From assembly GCA_936450465.1 (NCBI GenBank), contig OW388300.1:48101378-48165377 (forward strand): 64,000 bases of DNA, given 5' to 3'. Positions 1-13,200 of this stretch are shown piece by piece. Source of the stretch: Gibbula magus (lineage: Eukaryota > Mollusca > Gastropoda > Trochida > Trochidae). Made by a program: the position numbers and the translations under genes. Positions within the stretch are counted from its first letter, which is position 1. Each line of letters opens with the position of its first letter. The notes beneath the pieces were generated by a model. The model ran no database searches and was not told where the DNA came from. It worked only from the letters and a program-made list of their open reading frames with translations.

Positions 1-3000
1 CAAATACCTAGAATCTCATGCAAAACTGATCATGCAATTTTAACCATTAGGAAGACCTTTTATCCCCATGTAGTCTTCAATTATATGAACTGAAAAGTGT
101 CAATTTCGTCAATTTCACAGCACATGTTTGAATCTCAGTTCCAACACAAATTCAAACTGATGTTCTAGATTAAAAATCACAGGCTACAGCAAACGCGTCC
201 ATGCTTTTAAATAGACTCGGATAAAAGGTTTGTTAAGTAAACTGACGGGCAAAAGAAAGTATAACACTCACTTGTTTTCGATTAATTGAATTTTTTTAAA
301 GAAATGAGATGCATTTGATTATGGAACGATACAATAACACGTCTCGGCAGTAGTTTGAATGACTTAATTCGTGACTGTTTTATTTTTTAACTAAAATATC
401 ATTATTTAAAGTAGACAGGGGTAAGAAATCAAATTTACACCAACATGACTCCTACCATGTTTAAAATGTTGTAAATGTGTGCAGGACGAAGCACATTTAT
501 TGATTTTCACACAGAGTATGTGTTATATGTCGATGAACAGTTGTGTTTTATCAAAATTATTTTGGGGGCAATTTTAACAAAAAAAATTAAACCGCGTAGA
601 GGTATTCTTTGACTGATTTAATGTTTTGAACTAATTTCACAAACAAGTCCGTTTTTCAATACGACATCGAAAACTCGAGATATTTTACTTTGATAATTAT
701 ACATATGATAAATACAACTGAGCCATATACTTTCTTTTGCCCGTACTTTTGCAGATACAAAATTGCATAGATTTTAATGAATAAATTATACCTGAATATT
801 CCAACCATTAAGCTCTATGACATTAGTACGTGTAGATACCATTAGTAATGGGTTTACTTTATATACATGTATGTCTTCTATAGTATATATAAAGTATAGT
901 ATAATCCTCAATAATGTGCATACAGCGTTGATGTAAAGGTAAATTCTAAAATGTTGGTAACAATGTCCATAAAATCACTACTATTGTATTGCGAATAAAT
1001 ATATCACTCTCACTCAAAGATGTCTATGGTTTGAATATACTTGAATTTAGTAGCACTTCACTGTCACTTTTAAGTCAAATATATACATGTACTAAATGGA
1101 CAACAGAGAATTTGATATGACATTAATCAGTTAATTCCAAAGAGTGCTATTTCATATTCTTTTTCCTGGAAATGGCGTAGAAATGCTAAAGTGATCGATG
1201 TGTTCCTTGATTCGATTACGTTTAGAGATTTCATCAATCGAAGTTACCGCACATGAAATTAACAACCACAACAGTGTTCATTATGCTTTCTTGAGCTCTT
1301 GATATAATCTTTTACCACCACATGAAGGAATACCGTGTATTTAACTGAGGTCCTAAGGTCGCTATGCAGTGTTAATGGATCTTCTTTATTGAAATTGTAT
1401 TTATATAATTTGTTGATCCATGGATAAATAATTCATGAGTTCAGAATGTTGCTGGTTGTCGTTTACACCTGAAATCTACAGGAACGGTTTTGAAGCCATT
1501 AGAGCCAAATAATCTGCGTAAGTTGTTTCACATCAACTTCCAGACGATTTTGTACATATTTGCTGATGTCTCTTTATTATTTTTAAACGTGTTATTACCA
1601 ATGTCAATATACTCTTTCCCGATTTATTATCAAGGGAATTTGTCTTGTTTTTGCCTCTTCTTGTTTTCAGTCACTCCTTTTGGTGAACAGTCCTTATCTT
1701 ATATTGTGTCTGAGTGCAGTATAAGTGCTGATTAATGAATTCAGGAAATGTTTATCCTTCGCAACAGCGAAGTTGGAGGAGAGCATAACAATGACCTACA
1801 TACCTACGTACATAAACATGTCCCGATTTTGATTAAATTTAATGTTTGTTATCGTACAAGAACTAAACAATGCGGGAAACAACTCAATGAAACTTTGTTT
1901 ATGTATATAAGTAGATGTGATTTGTTCAGCTTCTTGTGATTTTTCTTTTAAACTGTTTCCATAGAAATTCAATTTACATTTTGTTTCCAGAACAGACCTT
2001 TAAAACAGTTTATATGAGATCAATACAGTCTGCGAAGTAGAACAATGTTCTTGTGTAGCGCGAATTAATATCTTATTTTAAATAGTTACAAAACAATGTG
2101 TGTGATTAATGATTTATTATATAATAAAGACTAATTATTATTGTCCAAAATAGTTCAAACCTTTCCCAACTATGCATATTTTCTTTCTGAACTACCTTGT
2201 GGAGATAACATGTATGCAAGGGATTTCTTTGTAATCAATAAACGCGTATTCTGGCGAAAATATTAGGTATATGATCCATTAAACTGCTATCGATGTATAT
2301 ATGACTTTAAGAATTTACAAAGACAAAATTGTCACTTGTGAGGGTTGGCAATAAAAAAGGTCTGCTAACGCTATATAGTGGTTTCAATAGACGTCGTTTC
2401 CTACTATGTCCATTTGCAATAATGACTATGATTAAAGAAAATAATTATCGTTGTCTGCTAAACTGGGCAATATACAAGGTACCTATCTACATTGTATCCG
2501 GCAGGCTGCTCATACATACATGCATACCTGATTAGTTTTGGCATTGACGTAGGTTATCAATGTTATTATTCCCACTTTTACTGCCATAAATATGAAATGT
2601 TGGTTTTATTTATTGTTATGCCTCTCCAATAAAGTAACGTACTGTGTACTGTGTACGTATTTATGCTTACAAAATTATTATAATTATGTGCTGTAAATAC
2701 TTTGGTAATGCATGTGCCAATTTGAAAATCAATTTGTTCAAGCTCGAGTTTCAGTTATTATCTGACTTTCTATTTTATACAATTATACCAATGCTGTGGC
2801 ATGGATAAAGACGCGGTGCAAGCACACTTGTTTGTATTATTTGAAATTGGACTATGCATAAACCAAATATGAACGAATGACGAATATCAAAATATTGGTT
2901 TTGGTTTAGAGCTCTGATAAATGATAAATTTGATCAATGGAACTCGGGTATTTATATTTTCTTATTGAACAGTAGATACATTTGGGAAACCAATCGCATA

Positions 3001-5230
3001 TTTTTTCTTCTACCTTTTACCACTTCTTAAACATAATTATCAAAACGTAGTTTCAGTCTTGTATACACTATGCTTATATAATTAAGCTACGATCAGCCAC
3101 AAATGTCAACATGTTTGTCAATCAGATCCATCACCTGCACATTTGTGTGTAAATATTTATGTCACCTCTAGCTTAAGGCCTATGGGGAATTCTTTTGATT
3201 TTTGGACTCAAGAAAAAAGTCATGTCAATAGATCTAGATAACACATTTAATGACGAGCTGCTTTACTGGTCCAATCACATTTGATGTTATCGATACTTAA
3301 ACTATGCCCACACTCAATTTCGGTAGGAACATGGTCATAGCATAATGTCAAACTAGAACACTTGTATTGGACCTTCTCCTCTCAAATTAAACACGTGCTG
3401 TACCTGGGTCACGATTCACATGCCAAGTGTTCAAAGGGTGTGTTTGGACACTTGTCAACTCAAAATCCTAGCTTTCAGCAAGCACTTCTCAATTTATAAC
3501 AACCAACTGATAACCATTCCTGGAAATAAATGAAAAGTACTCTAACCGACAAGAATGTCCAATTTTTTCTTCAGGCATGAATTATATCAAACGTTTTACA
3601 AACAATGAATTGTGTAATTCTTTTCAAAGTAACAATTCTCTGCAATTAACTGGAAATTCACCTATTTCTGTGAACATGATCCATTTATGTACAACCCACA
3701 CGGGAATCAGACACAACTGACTCATCCTCCTGCGGATATTTCCGTGAATTTTGGCAAACGCCGTATTTGATTTTTACGTTCACAATTCAATCAACACAAA
3801 TAACTAAACGTAATATATACACGATTGCATCATTAGTCTATTTTCAGTTTTTAACCCTTCTTGCATAGGCTTTTTTTCCAAATTCAGAATACCTTGAACT
3901 TATTCAGTGTATTTAATAATTTGAGCTCAAGAATATATAAACTCACTTATAAACTGTTTTGATCAATGATGCTGTACTAGTCACATGTTCGTTTTCGTTT
4001 TTCTAATGTAATTTCTCTCCTTGCATTGGTGTTAAAACATCATTGCAAGGAAAAGTCTTTTAATAATATATAATGTGTATAAAACGATACACTATCAAGT
4101 GAGCACAATTGTGTAAATCGACGCCAATGTATTTGCTGCCACAGCTATCTGACATAATCTTGAATTTCACATTGTTTTTCCAACTGTATAGTTTTCGGCT
4201 TAATTTTAAATAAACAATGTTTTGACCTTGTTTCACATGCCGTTGGGACCTGACTTCTGATTGTGGTGGTGATTTTTTACTTGATATTTGTCAATGAATT
4301 GATAAAAATGATTATGTGTAATAATGTGTATCGGATACACGTATCTGAGTATAAAATGTGTGTTGTATGATAACCATTCACAATTTATACTCAATCAAAG
4401 TTTATTGCACTAAAAAATGGTCCAGGCCTATAGTACATATATACAGACACTATATTAGGTAGTAGAGACTGCACTATTTCTAAATATAAAGGCATGGTAT
4501 AGAAACATTGACAGATTTTCAACATATATTTTGCTAGAACGTTAGTAAAGATATGAATTTATGGATACTATGATTACTAAAGAAATATTGTTAAATATAC
4601 CTTTTTACAATACAGTGGATGGTGTTCTCGACAGGATAAAGACAACGGATATTTTCGATATCCGTTGGGTCATATACGGATTAAGATGCAAATTAAAGAG
4701 TTTATGTGACGGAACTTCTTTTGAAATGACGTGATACATTTCGAACGCCTGTAATAACGTAAACAGTAACAGTTGTAACAGCGTAACAGCTTCATGTAAA
4801 TATACATTATTTTGAAAAATTACAAAACAAACATTGTGCAATGCGGCAAAATGTATTATCATCAAGCAGTGAAACATATCCATCGCGAGTTGAAATCTAC
4901 CGAGCAAACACTTTATACATACTCACAGGTAACAAGGGCAGTATGAGTCACATATTCATTTACCGAACGTCAATCTTCACTGTTCCACAATCTCGGTAAT
5001 GGTGATGTTAGAATTACCTGCTTAATTTTCAGTTTTAATAGTTCCCCGATTATTTTAACTGAAAGCATAATTTAGGAGGCATTATTTTGTGTCATTTTAC
5101 CTTAAGAATAGCACACTGTTCATTTGCATATATCAATACGCGTAGTTAAAGAAAAGCTCAACTATAAAGTTAATGTTGTCAAACTGTTTTGCGCAAACTA
5201 AATTAAGAATGACATGGTATGATAAAGAAG
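1..5230. other. intergenic, no gene recognised
   Basis: AT-rich sequence with only short open frames (under about 100 codons) that show no recognisable domain, no signal peptide and no plausible splice context. I see no tandem array or long inverted repeat here. Nothing is supported beyond background non-coding DNA. Confidence 0.5.
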
Positions 5231-5372
5231 TTATCATGCTCGTGTGTTTTGGGATGGTAAATATCCTGCATTAGGAATAAACACTATGTATTTAGCTCCC
5301 CAAGGCTCGCAAAATACAATGTTTATTCCTAATGCAGAATATAGACCATCCCAAAACACACTCTCATGATAA
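5231..5372. repeat. foldback hairpin, about 62-bp arms
   Basis: The left arm starts TTATCATGCTCGTGTGTTTT and the right arm is its near-perfect reverse complement, ending AAAACACACTCTCATGATAA. The arms are separated by a spacer of about 17 bases containing CTCCCCAAGG. The right arm runs directly into a LINE-like C-terminal coding fragment on the minus strand, so the hairpin may be an inverted duplication of a retroelement end rather than an independent MITE. Confidence 0.75.
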
Positions 5373-5455
5373 CCTCTATGTCTCAAATCGAGGTAGGCCG
5401 GACAGACACAAAGAAAATGGTACCCATCTTCAATTACATTCATACTACACATTCT
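5373..5455 (-). pseudogene. LINE C-terminal fragment
   Basis: On the minus strand this stretch reads CSMNVIEDGYHFLCVCPAY followed by LDLRHRGY. This matches the cysteine/histidine signature (C..N..ED.YHFL..CP.Y..LR) found after the reverse transcriptase domain of many animal non-LTR retrotransposons. The LINE at 41.5-44.1 kb has the same signature (YHVLLQCPLYSDIR). Only this scrap is present; no RT motif lies next to it. It abuts the hairpin at 5231-5372. Confidence 0.55.
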
Positions 5456-5547
5456 AAGTAACTCATTAGCGAGTAAAATTTAAGAATTCTTCACAGTTCA
5501 TTGTTTTATGTTACCAACGTCCCTCGCAAGCTATAACTCGTGCTAGT

Positions 5548-5694
5548 TTACATCACCGGCTGTTTAAGCCTTGCTGCATATCGTTTAATTTCCTGTACTG
5601 TTGTAGTAGCACACTGCACCTGAGCTTCAAAGTACTTTCTGCGCTCCTGACAGAGAAACTTGAGGTGAGCTCTGGTTTGCGGGGGAGTTATCAT
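5548..5694 (-). CDS. small coding-like ORF, unidentified
   Basis: A 48-codon minus-strand ORF begins MITPPQTRAHLKFLCQERRK and ends ARLKQPVM before a TAA stop. Its composition (Gln, Arg, Lys, few low-complexity runs) and locally higher GC look more like coding sequence than the surrounding DNA. An in-frame stop lies just upstream of the ATG. I recognise no family. It could be a free-standing small ORF, a degraded terminal exon, or a piece of a retroelement ORF, since a LINE scrap lies about 90 bases away on the same strand. Confidence 0.25.
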   Translation of the reverse strand: MITPPQTRAHLKFLCQERRKYFEAQVQCATTTVQEIKRYAARLKQPVM

Positions 5695-5903
5695 TTAAAA
5701 TAAAACAACAGCATCGAGCGTCCTAGGTCCAGGTTCAATAGAAGGAATATTTGAAAATCAATTCGGTTGAACAATGCATACACATCAACCTGAACTATAG
5801 TTGAATAAAGTCTCGACGATAGAATTACAGTTTCTCCGAGCCCCGTCGACCAGGAGCGTACAGATGCAGCATCATTGACAGATCACCGTGATACTGCCGA
5901 AGT

Positions 5904-6200
5904 GGCGTGTTACGACGTAAATTGTAATAACGACGTGATGTGTAATATTTCAGCAAATTGTAACAACTTTTGACGTAAAATGTAATAAAAACGTAAACTG
6001 TAATAAGTCTTGCCGTAAATTGTAAGACGCAAATTGTAATATAAATTGACGTAAATTGTAATAACCATTACTTGCGGTAAACTGTAATAAATATTTACGT
6101 AAATTTAATAATGTTTTCATGGTACATAAACGCATGCATATACTTTATTACAATTTGCTGCAAGTATTACAAATCACGTCGTTATTACACGTAACACGGC
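5904..6200. repeat. foldback element with internal 16-bp repeats
   Basis: Both ends carry long inverted repeats of about 60 bp: the left starts GGCGTGTTACGACG and includes AATAACGACGTGATGTGTAA; the right is the reverse complement, ending CACGTAACACGGC. Between them are about eight diverged copies of a unit close to ACGTAAATTGTAATAA. The structure resembles foldback-type elements, whose terminal repeats are built from short tandem units. No coding capacity is visible. Confidence 0.75.
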
Positions 6201-6202
6201 TT

Positions 6203-8638
6203 TAAACACTAACTCACTCACTCACTCAATGACAGATGGTTAATTGGTGATATAACCTCTCGTATACTGCACTGCTGTAATCATTCTGTCGATTCCGTGT
6301 ATTATCAATCAAAATGTATAAGTTTTAATATTTTGAAAAGAAATGTTTCTATTTCAGTTATGCTTGAACTATCACAGCCCTCATAATGATATGTTATCAA
6401 TAAAAGTGCATAGTCACTGAAATCATCTAGTTGGAGTCAAATGTCAAATGCAAGATCTCCAATCTGTTATTGTTTCGAAACATTGCCCAGATGGTCGTCT
6501 GGAAGTCGGATTACTGTCTCATTGTCATACAGATGCGCCTATACCTTTACCTGATGCTGTCAGATGATTGACGGAATGCTTGGTAAGTTAATCTACACAG
6601 TATTTAGAGGATATACGATTTGATACTCAATGTGATTAAACATTATTTATAGGAGCGTTTCTCAAACTCAGCTATTGAAACGACAAAACAGTCATTTATG
6701 AGAATTTAAAAGGCGCTGTAGCACGTTTTTTGCATATTATGTTTTCTCAAATTTGACATTTATTATTAAAGTTCATACAATATATTGGAACGTTAATGAA
6801 CCATTTCATTACACGACCCGATAAACCGTATCCACAGAAAACGGCTATCCGTATCCGAAGAAAATGGTGCGCCGTAGGCCTATAACGCGACAGTGGCAAT
6901 GTTAATGGGAAATGGGACTCATGCCTTCACCGAACCATGTTATTCGTTTTAGAACTCTTTTTATTGATTCGGCAGTGTCATTAAGCCATTGGTTACACTT
7001 ATTTATATGTTTGTGAGAGCACTTTATTTCTGTAAGAAAAGCGTGCTTCGGCGCCTTTAAGAAATCACTGTTACTCCGACGGTTTGTCTTTGATGTTGCT
7101 GTAATGGGGATTAAAGCGTGTATAGCGATAAAATGTACAGTTTCGTATTCCAATGGTGCAATATATCCGTTTAGCCACAGTCGCAATAACCTTTAGTGTG
7201 CCATGAATATCTATACAGTTTATTTCAACGTTAAAGTTGCACCCTTCGCAAACTGACGCTATGGCATCATAACATTGTCCTGACGACGTCACACGAGTGG
7301 CGATAAAGTTAATCGCTATTCAGTTTAGTGAGACTATCGCCACTGTAGCTTTAATGGGGTTTATTTCACTGATAGAACCGAGGTTCCATCTCACTTGCCG
7401 AATAATTCGTAGTGAATGAAGTGTATTGATTGCGACACTTTGATTCTGAATCTAGTCCCACTTGTCTGCAACACTTAAGATTGGATTAGTCAATGTGCCA
7501 TGGCGATCTACTCCGTATTCCCAGGGCCCATGTATTGTATATTTGGTCAATGATTCCTCTCGATAGGTTTGTATAAAACAATGGATGTCATGTATTGGTC
7601 TTCAGATCAATGATGTACTGAATGTTAAGAAACAACACGTCAATCTATATACAGCTTCACGATATGTGTCCCAATCTGATACCTTGGTCGCTGCCACAGA
7701 TAAGCACCATCAGACTTTCTAAAGTTTTGACTGTTAGTTATTGATTGAGTGTGAAATTCGCTTACAGTGTCTGCATAGAAATTGTTGTGTGCCCCAACTC
7801 ACACTCAAACTCTTTAATATCTAGAAACCATCAACGGCGATGCATGAGATAAACATTTCTACATTTTACATAATAAACATGATATCGGCTTAATGGTAAT
7901 ATACTACTAATGTTAGAAATACATGGTTGGTAAATTTAAATAGTCTTTTTAGTTCTCCTATCGTGGCAGTAAGTAAGTTTATAAGCACAGTCCAATTTGG
8001 CTCCTGTCTGTCACAAATACATTGTTATGGGTGTAAACAGGTTGGCGAGGATGTACTGAAATGGAATCTGTTATAAAGGGCTGTAAATGCTTCAAAACAG
8101 TATTTGGATACCGTTTTGATTTCATTTAATTTACAGTACTAGTTTGTATTAATGATAAAAATGTGTAATATGATGGTTTGGCGATGTAATACAATTTGAA
8201 TACATGTAGTTCTGCTTCGTGTGGACAAACACGTATGAACAGTAATTCGTACAGTACTTACATAAGTGTTCATTGCAAGGTGCTCGGGTGCTTCCCTGTC
8301 AACCAGTTGAGCAAACTGAATGATAAACATATCTATAACATATTTCAATGGTGTTACTAATGCTTCCTCAAGTATATTTGCCATATATCATCGAATCACG
8401 TTTCAGTTCTGAAAGAAAACTATCAAATTTACATCTCATGTTTATGTTCTTACATTTATAGACAAACTATCTCAACCATAGTTGAGGACTGGTGCTACAC
8501 AGGAGTTGAAAAGTTAGAGTTTTAGTTGAAGTTATATATTGACTAGTTCGGGGCAAACTATAATGGTGACGGTCACTTTCGTGTATCGAATACAGGACAA
8601 GGTACCGCCACTGGTAGTGAATTTATAATTTTACTTTA
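6203..8638. other. intergenic, one solo MITE end
   Basis: No gene seen. At about 6706-6736 a single end (TTTAAAAGGCGCTGTAGCAC followed by GTTTTTTGC) matches the terminal repeat of the TTAA-flanked MITE at 20850 and 53679. The opposite end is not evident, so it is a truncated or solo copy. Confidence 0.5.
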
Positions 8639-9015
8639 ATAAATATAGGATATTTGACATTTCTCGTCGAATACCATGTACATTTCATCGAGTGAAGTAG
8701 AAATGTATATTTTCACGAGTGGCGCAGCGAGATGAGATATACATGGTATTCGTCGAGACATGTCAAATGTTCTATTTATTAGATTTTTAAAATCGTGCAT
8801 AGTAATGACGTTCATTTTTTGAACTTATGAACGGAACCTCCGAGATCGCCTTTAATTCCAAGGTCATCCCATGACGTCATCCTATTGTTACGATGACGTC
8901 ATATGATTGAAAGTGTGACTTCACTAAGTAGAATTACATGTTATTTCACTCAGTGAAAATGCTGATTTTATTTTAACTTATAAATGCCGTATTTCACCAC
9001 TGAAAATCTAATAAA
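8639..9015. mobile_element. palindrome-headed element with CRE-like sites
   Basis: Positions 8639-8784 form a long imperfect palindrome bounded by TAATAAATA and TATTTATTA, with arms around ACCATGTACATTTCATC and GATGAGATATACATGGT. The following body of about 230 bp contains two TGACGTCAT sites and ends near CTGAAAATCTAATAAACA. A second element at 62.93-63.32 kb has the same head-plus-body organisation, and the head alone recurs at 31.02 kb, so this is a dispersed family. It appears non-autonomous. The superfamily cannot be assigned by eye. Confidence 0.6.
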
Positions 9016-10119
9016 CAAAAATACTTACTAGGTGCATGTTAAATCATTTCTGTGGTGTTTCGCCACGAATGAAAGTCAAATGAAAAATTATGCAGGAGAC
9101 AGCGTCTTCAACAGCATCTTTTTTGTTACCCAAATCTTGTGAACGTTCATGTGTTGTAAACACTAATCTGAATAAGACACCAAGCCTTTTGGAAGATAAT
9201 CGATTCCAAGTCATTGACTAATGACTGTAGATAGTTTATCAAATCATAGATTCCCTGTTGCTGATTCTACTCCGGTCAGACAGTTTGTGTCAATCGAGTT
9301 GATCGTCAGATGCACAGGTTAAACTCTCACGACATGTGGTCATTTGTCTACTTGTTCTGGGAATTGGACTGGATTAGTTGATTGACCAGCTTAAAAGTAT
9401 CCATTAATGACGTCTGCCTTGTAAGTGGGAATGCGTACCTAGCTAAGCTTATAATATACGTTTCAGCAAAGAATGGTAAATTTATTTGTCTCGTGCATCA
9501 TCGACTAGCGTTGCCACATAGATCATCTATAAGTAATCACAACTTAGATTTATAACCCCCGCGATGAAACAAAAGTGGATTTAATTTTATATTGAAGAGC
9601 TGCCCTTCCATACATCAATCATGAAAGGGGTACCTGTCTTCAGACATCGATTCCTTCCACGGTCTATTTATATATTTTGCTATAACTGTAATACTTTGAA
9701 TATACACCTGATTATACATCTGGCATGCCCCTGTGAACTTGATACATATTTTATGACAGTATGAGATATGGTCCTAGACTGATAGCGCGTCACTCTCCCT
9801 TTTCTGACTGACAGATTCTGAAATGAACTAGTCCCATAGTTTATCATCATTTTGTATGGCTCTGTTATCTCCAATAATTGCAGACTTCTAGGTTGATTTT
9901 AACCGTACATCCCTTGTCACAGGACCATTTAGATAGTATTACTTTACCTTCTGGCCGTTCTTCAAACTTGACTCTTGGCCATACCTTTTGGCTGGTCATT
10001 CATAGGCCTTTGTTAATTGGGCAAAACTATACTTTTTGTACAAAACACATTGGGGTACAGCGAACGTTATTTCGTTTCGAAGATTCCAGATGGACCACAA
10101 AGGTATCATTTTTATGGAA
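9016..10119. other. intergenic, nothing recognised
   Basis: Contains two short open frames (64 and 86 codons), one on each strand. Neither resembles a known protein, and the plus-strand one runs into the foldback element at 10120. Regarded as non-coding. Confidence 0.45.
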
Positions 10120-10510
10120 GCATATTAGGGTCTCATGAAGAAATATTTTAGAAAATAGTATCTCCTAATTAGGACTTTTTTACCTCCATATTAGTACTTA
10201 GTATCTCCTAATTAGGACATAATATCTCCTAATTAATACTTAATATATCCTAATTAGGACATAACATCTCCTAAGTAGGATACAACATCTAATAATTAGG
10301 ACATAACATCATCTAATTAGGACTTCATATCTCCTAATTAAGATTTATTATCTCCTAATTAGGAGATGCTGTCCCAATTAGGAGATATTAAGTACCAGTT
10401 AGGAGATGCTATGTCCTAATTAGGAGATGCTATGTCCTAATTAGGAGATAATAAGTCCTAATTAGGAGATAATATTTTCAAAAATATTTTTACATGTGAC
10501 CCTAATATGC
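10120..10510. repeat. giant foldback of TCCTAATTAGGA units
   Basis: The ends are a perfect 13-bp inverted repeat, GCATATTAGGGTC and GACCCTAATATGC. Inside, a 20-21 bp unit (ATCTCCTAATTAGGACATA with variants) is repeated in one orientation up to about 10355 and then in the opposite orientation to the right end. The whole 391 bp can fold into one hairpin. Each unit is itself a palindrome (TCCTAATTAGGA), giving nested symmetry. This fits a foldback-type mobile element and is non-coding. Confidence 0.8.
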
Positions 10511-13200
10511 TGACATACATTTTGTTGAACATCCATGAACAGGGCCAACGGACGGGTATCCCATTTATAGTACCCACCCCTAAGACATTTCATTGGTTTT
10601 ATTAAGTAGATTTAATAAAATTGAAATTCAATTTTGTCATTAAATTCAATATGCGTATTATTTTGCGTGTTAGCTACTTCATTTGTTTATAAGAAATAAC
10701 TACTGATTTAAAAAAAACTTTCAAACATTCATGCCGGTCGCGATCATTCACAGGCCCTTGTATTGTTGAAAAACTAGCAATAAAAACCATATTAAGTCGA
10801 CGATACAGCCCCTTATACCATAATCAAAGTAATGGGATGTAACAAGGTCAACACAACATGTCCGTTTGAAATTATATTATCAGCGCATAAATGTGGTTCA
10901 CTAGATCATTAGACTATGCAAGTGACAACTCTTATTCCGACTTTTTTCGTGCACGTAACTTGAGACTTTGTGTGCTGATATGGAGCCAGATTTTGTTCTT
11001 AAATATCAGGTTTCCGCAAATGATCAAAGGACAAGAAGGTGATGAGCGTGTTGCTAATGCATTCAAACGTGATTTAAATATCAAATAGTTGTAACTGTTG
11101 CTCAAATGTTTCTAAGATGAAATTACAAAATTAGGGAAAGTATTTGTTCTACTCCTTTGCTTCAATGAATGAGCCTTTCGAGCCTCGAATTAACGATTTT
11201 CTTGGATGTGAAGGAATACACCGAGATGAGTGTATGCAGTTGTCAACCAATGAGGCATTAAGTTAACATGGGTTTCATTGTGTAATTACTTTCTTATTGT
11301 GATTGTACCGTTTCATTAAAAAGGAAAACATACTCAAAGATGTTTTCTGTTTGGTGAAAAATTTAAAAGCATGCGTCCTGTTTTAATCGTTATTGGCATG
11401 AAGACATGACTTGAACACAATTATTTAGAAATCTAGGTGATCAATCTCCTTATATCTTACTCTCATTCTTATATGTTGTTTGTTGTTTAAAAAGGAATAT
11501 CTAAGTATACAGCTGCATACCGAGTCTGTTCACCTACATGCATATCTTAGTGCACATATCTTGAATCATCATGTGTGAGTAAGATAATCATTTTTAAACG
11601 TATCCTGTGATCGCCATAGTGCATGTTTATGAAATGTGCTATATGAAACAGACAGATGAAGTCAAATTTCGAATCATTAAATTTAATTAATTTTCGAATA
11701 AAAGTGTTCATATGAACTAAATGAGAACCATTTCCTCACAAATACACTGAATGGGCGAAGATGAAGTGTATCACGTTTAACCCATTTGATAACTAAATGA
11801 ATATTTCACAGTAGAAAATAAAGAATGGAAGTTTTGAAAAGACTGGTCACTTCCAAAAGCTGCAAAAACTGTAACTGTTTACTATGAAGCATCAAATCAG
11901 ATTATGTTATTGAACACTGTCTGCTTATAATGCAAAAATGCAAAGTCGTCGGTTTTATTTTCTTATTGAAACAATGCTTCAAAGACATGCCAAATGATAT
12001 GACATTATATTTGCACTGAAATACACAAACAATTGAACAAACTTTCAGTAGACAGCTGTACTGAAACAATTCTTGAACCGGACCCGTGTTTCAAGAATAT
12101 ATAAAGAGACATTCCGAGGGAATTTTTATGAGACGAAAGGGGATATCCATGACATATATATTATCAATATATAATTAAATTGAATTTAGTTTAATAATGA
12201 AGGGATTTCTAATAATGGGTAGCTTTAGGTTTGGCACATTCGCACATTCATCTAAAAATAAAAGCACTGGGAATTGAAGCTATTGAGCGACTACGAGTGA
12301 GTAAAACCATGTTACAGAATAACACATGGTATCCGTGAAATTATATGTTGATTAAGATTATTTAAGAAAATAAAGCCGATGAACACAATGCTCAAAAAGA
12401 AGTATTTGATGAATTAAAAAAAATATTCGATAACCCTACAAAGGATGCAAATATGATTAAATAGTGTCGTTCGGTTTCAAGTAATCTAATCAAACATAAA
12501 TATCCGACCAGTCTAAAAACGATAATACAGCATATCATATGCTTGTCAAGCCGTTGTATACAGTTGTAGATTGAAATCCAATACCATCCAATGCAAATTC
12601 ATGAATATAAATACAATCGTAGACTGAAGACAACATCACACATTGCCTTGACGTCTACGACTGCAGACAACGTAACTGTCTATACATATGCATTGTACTC
12701 AAGCATACACCCTCTGGATAGTGATAATCATGCATAGTTATGTGAATATATGAATTTAAAAATGAAAATGGTTAGGTTCAGTGTCTGGTTTTGACGTTAT
12801 GTTGAAACTTGATAGGGTCTGTACGATGAAGTCACGAAAATCTTGGCGTATAATTCAGATACTCAGGGCGTAATAGATCAATATCTGAAATATTTCTGTC
12901 CATTTGATAGCAATGCAAAGTGACTTCACATCCCTCCATCCAGTTCGGATATTTATTGTACAGGTTGAAGATTTCAATGTAAGTTTTTTTTAACATAATA
13001 GAGATCATTAACCAATTGTGTGTTCTGTCTCATTAATACGATATATTTGGAATACAAAAATATTATTCGAAACTGTGACTCAGTTTTCGCAAAGTAATTC
13101 ATTTAACAATAAATCAAGATGAATGTCACTAAGCCGACAATATGTGGTTGCAGTTGTGAACTGCCTGGGAATAGTGCTTAATTAAACATTTTAAAAAACG
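10511..13200. other. intergenic, nothing recognised
   Basis: AT-rich with no supported gene, RNA or repeat. A 65-codon ORF at 10891-11088 shows no recognisable features. Confidence 0.45.

Noticed and set aside
10120..10510. CRISPR array (regular short repeats)
   Set aside because: Units are contiguous palindromes without unique spacers, reverse orientation at the centre, and the genome is eukaryotic.
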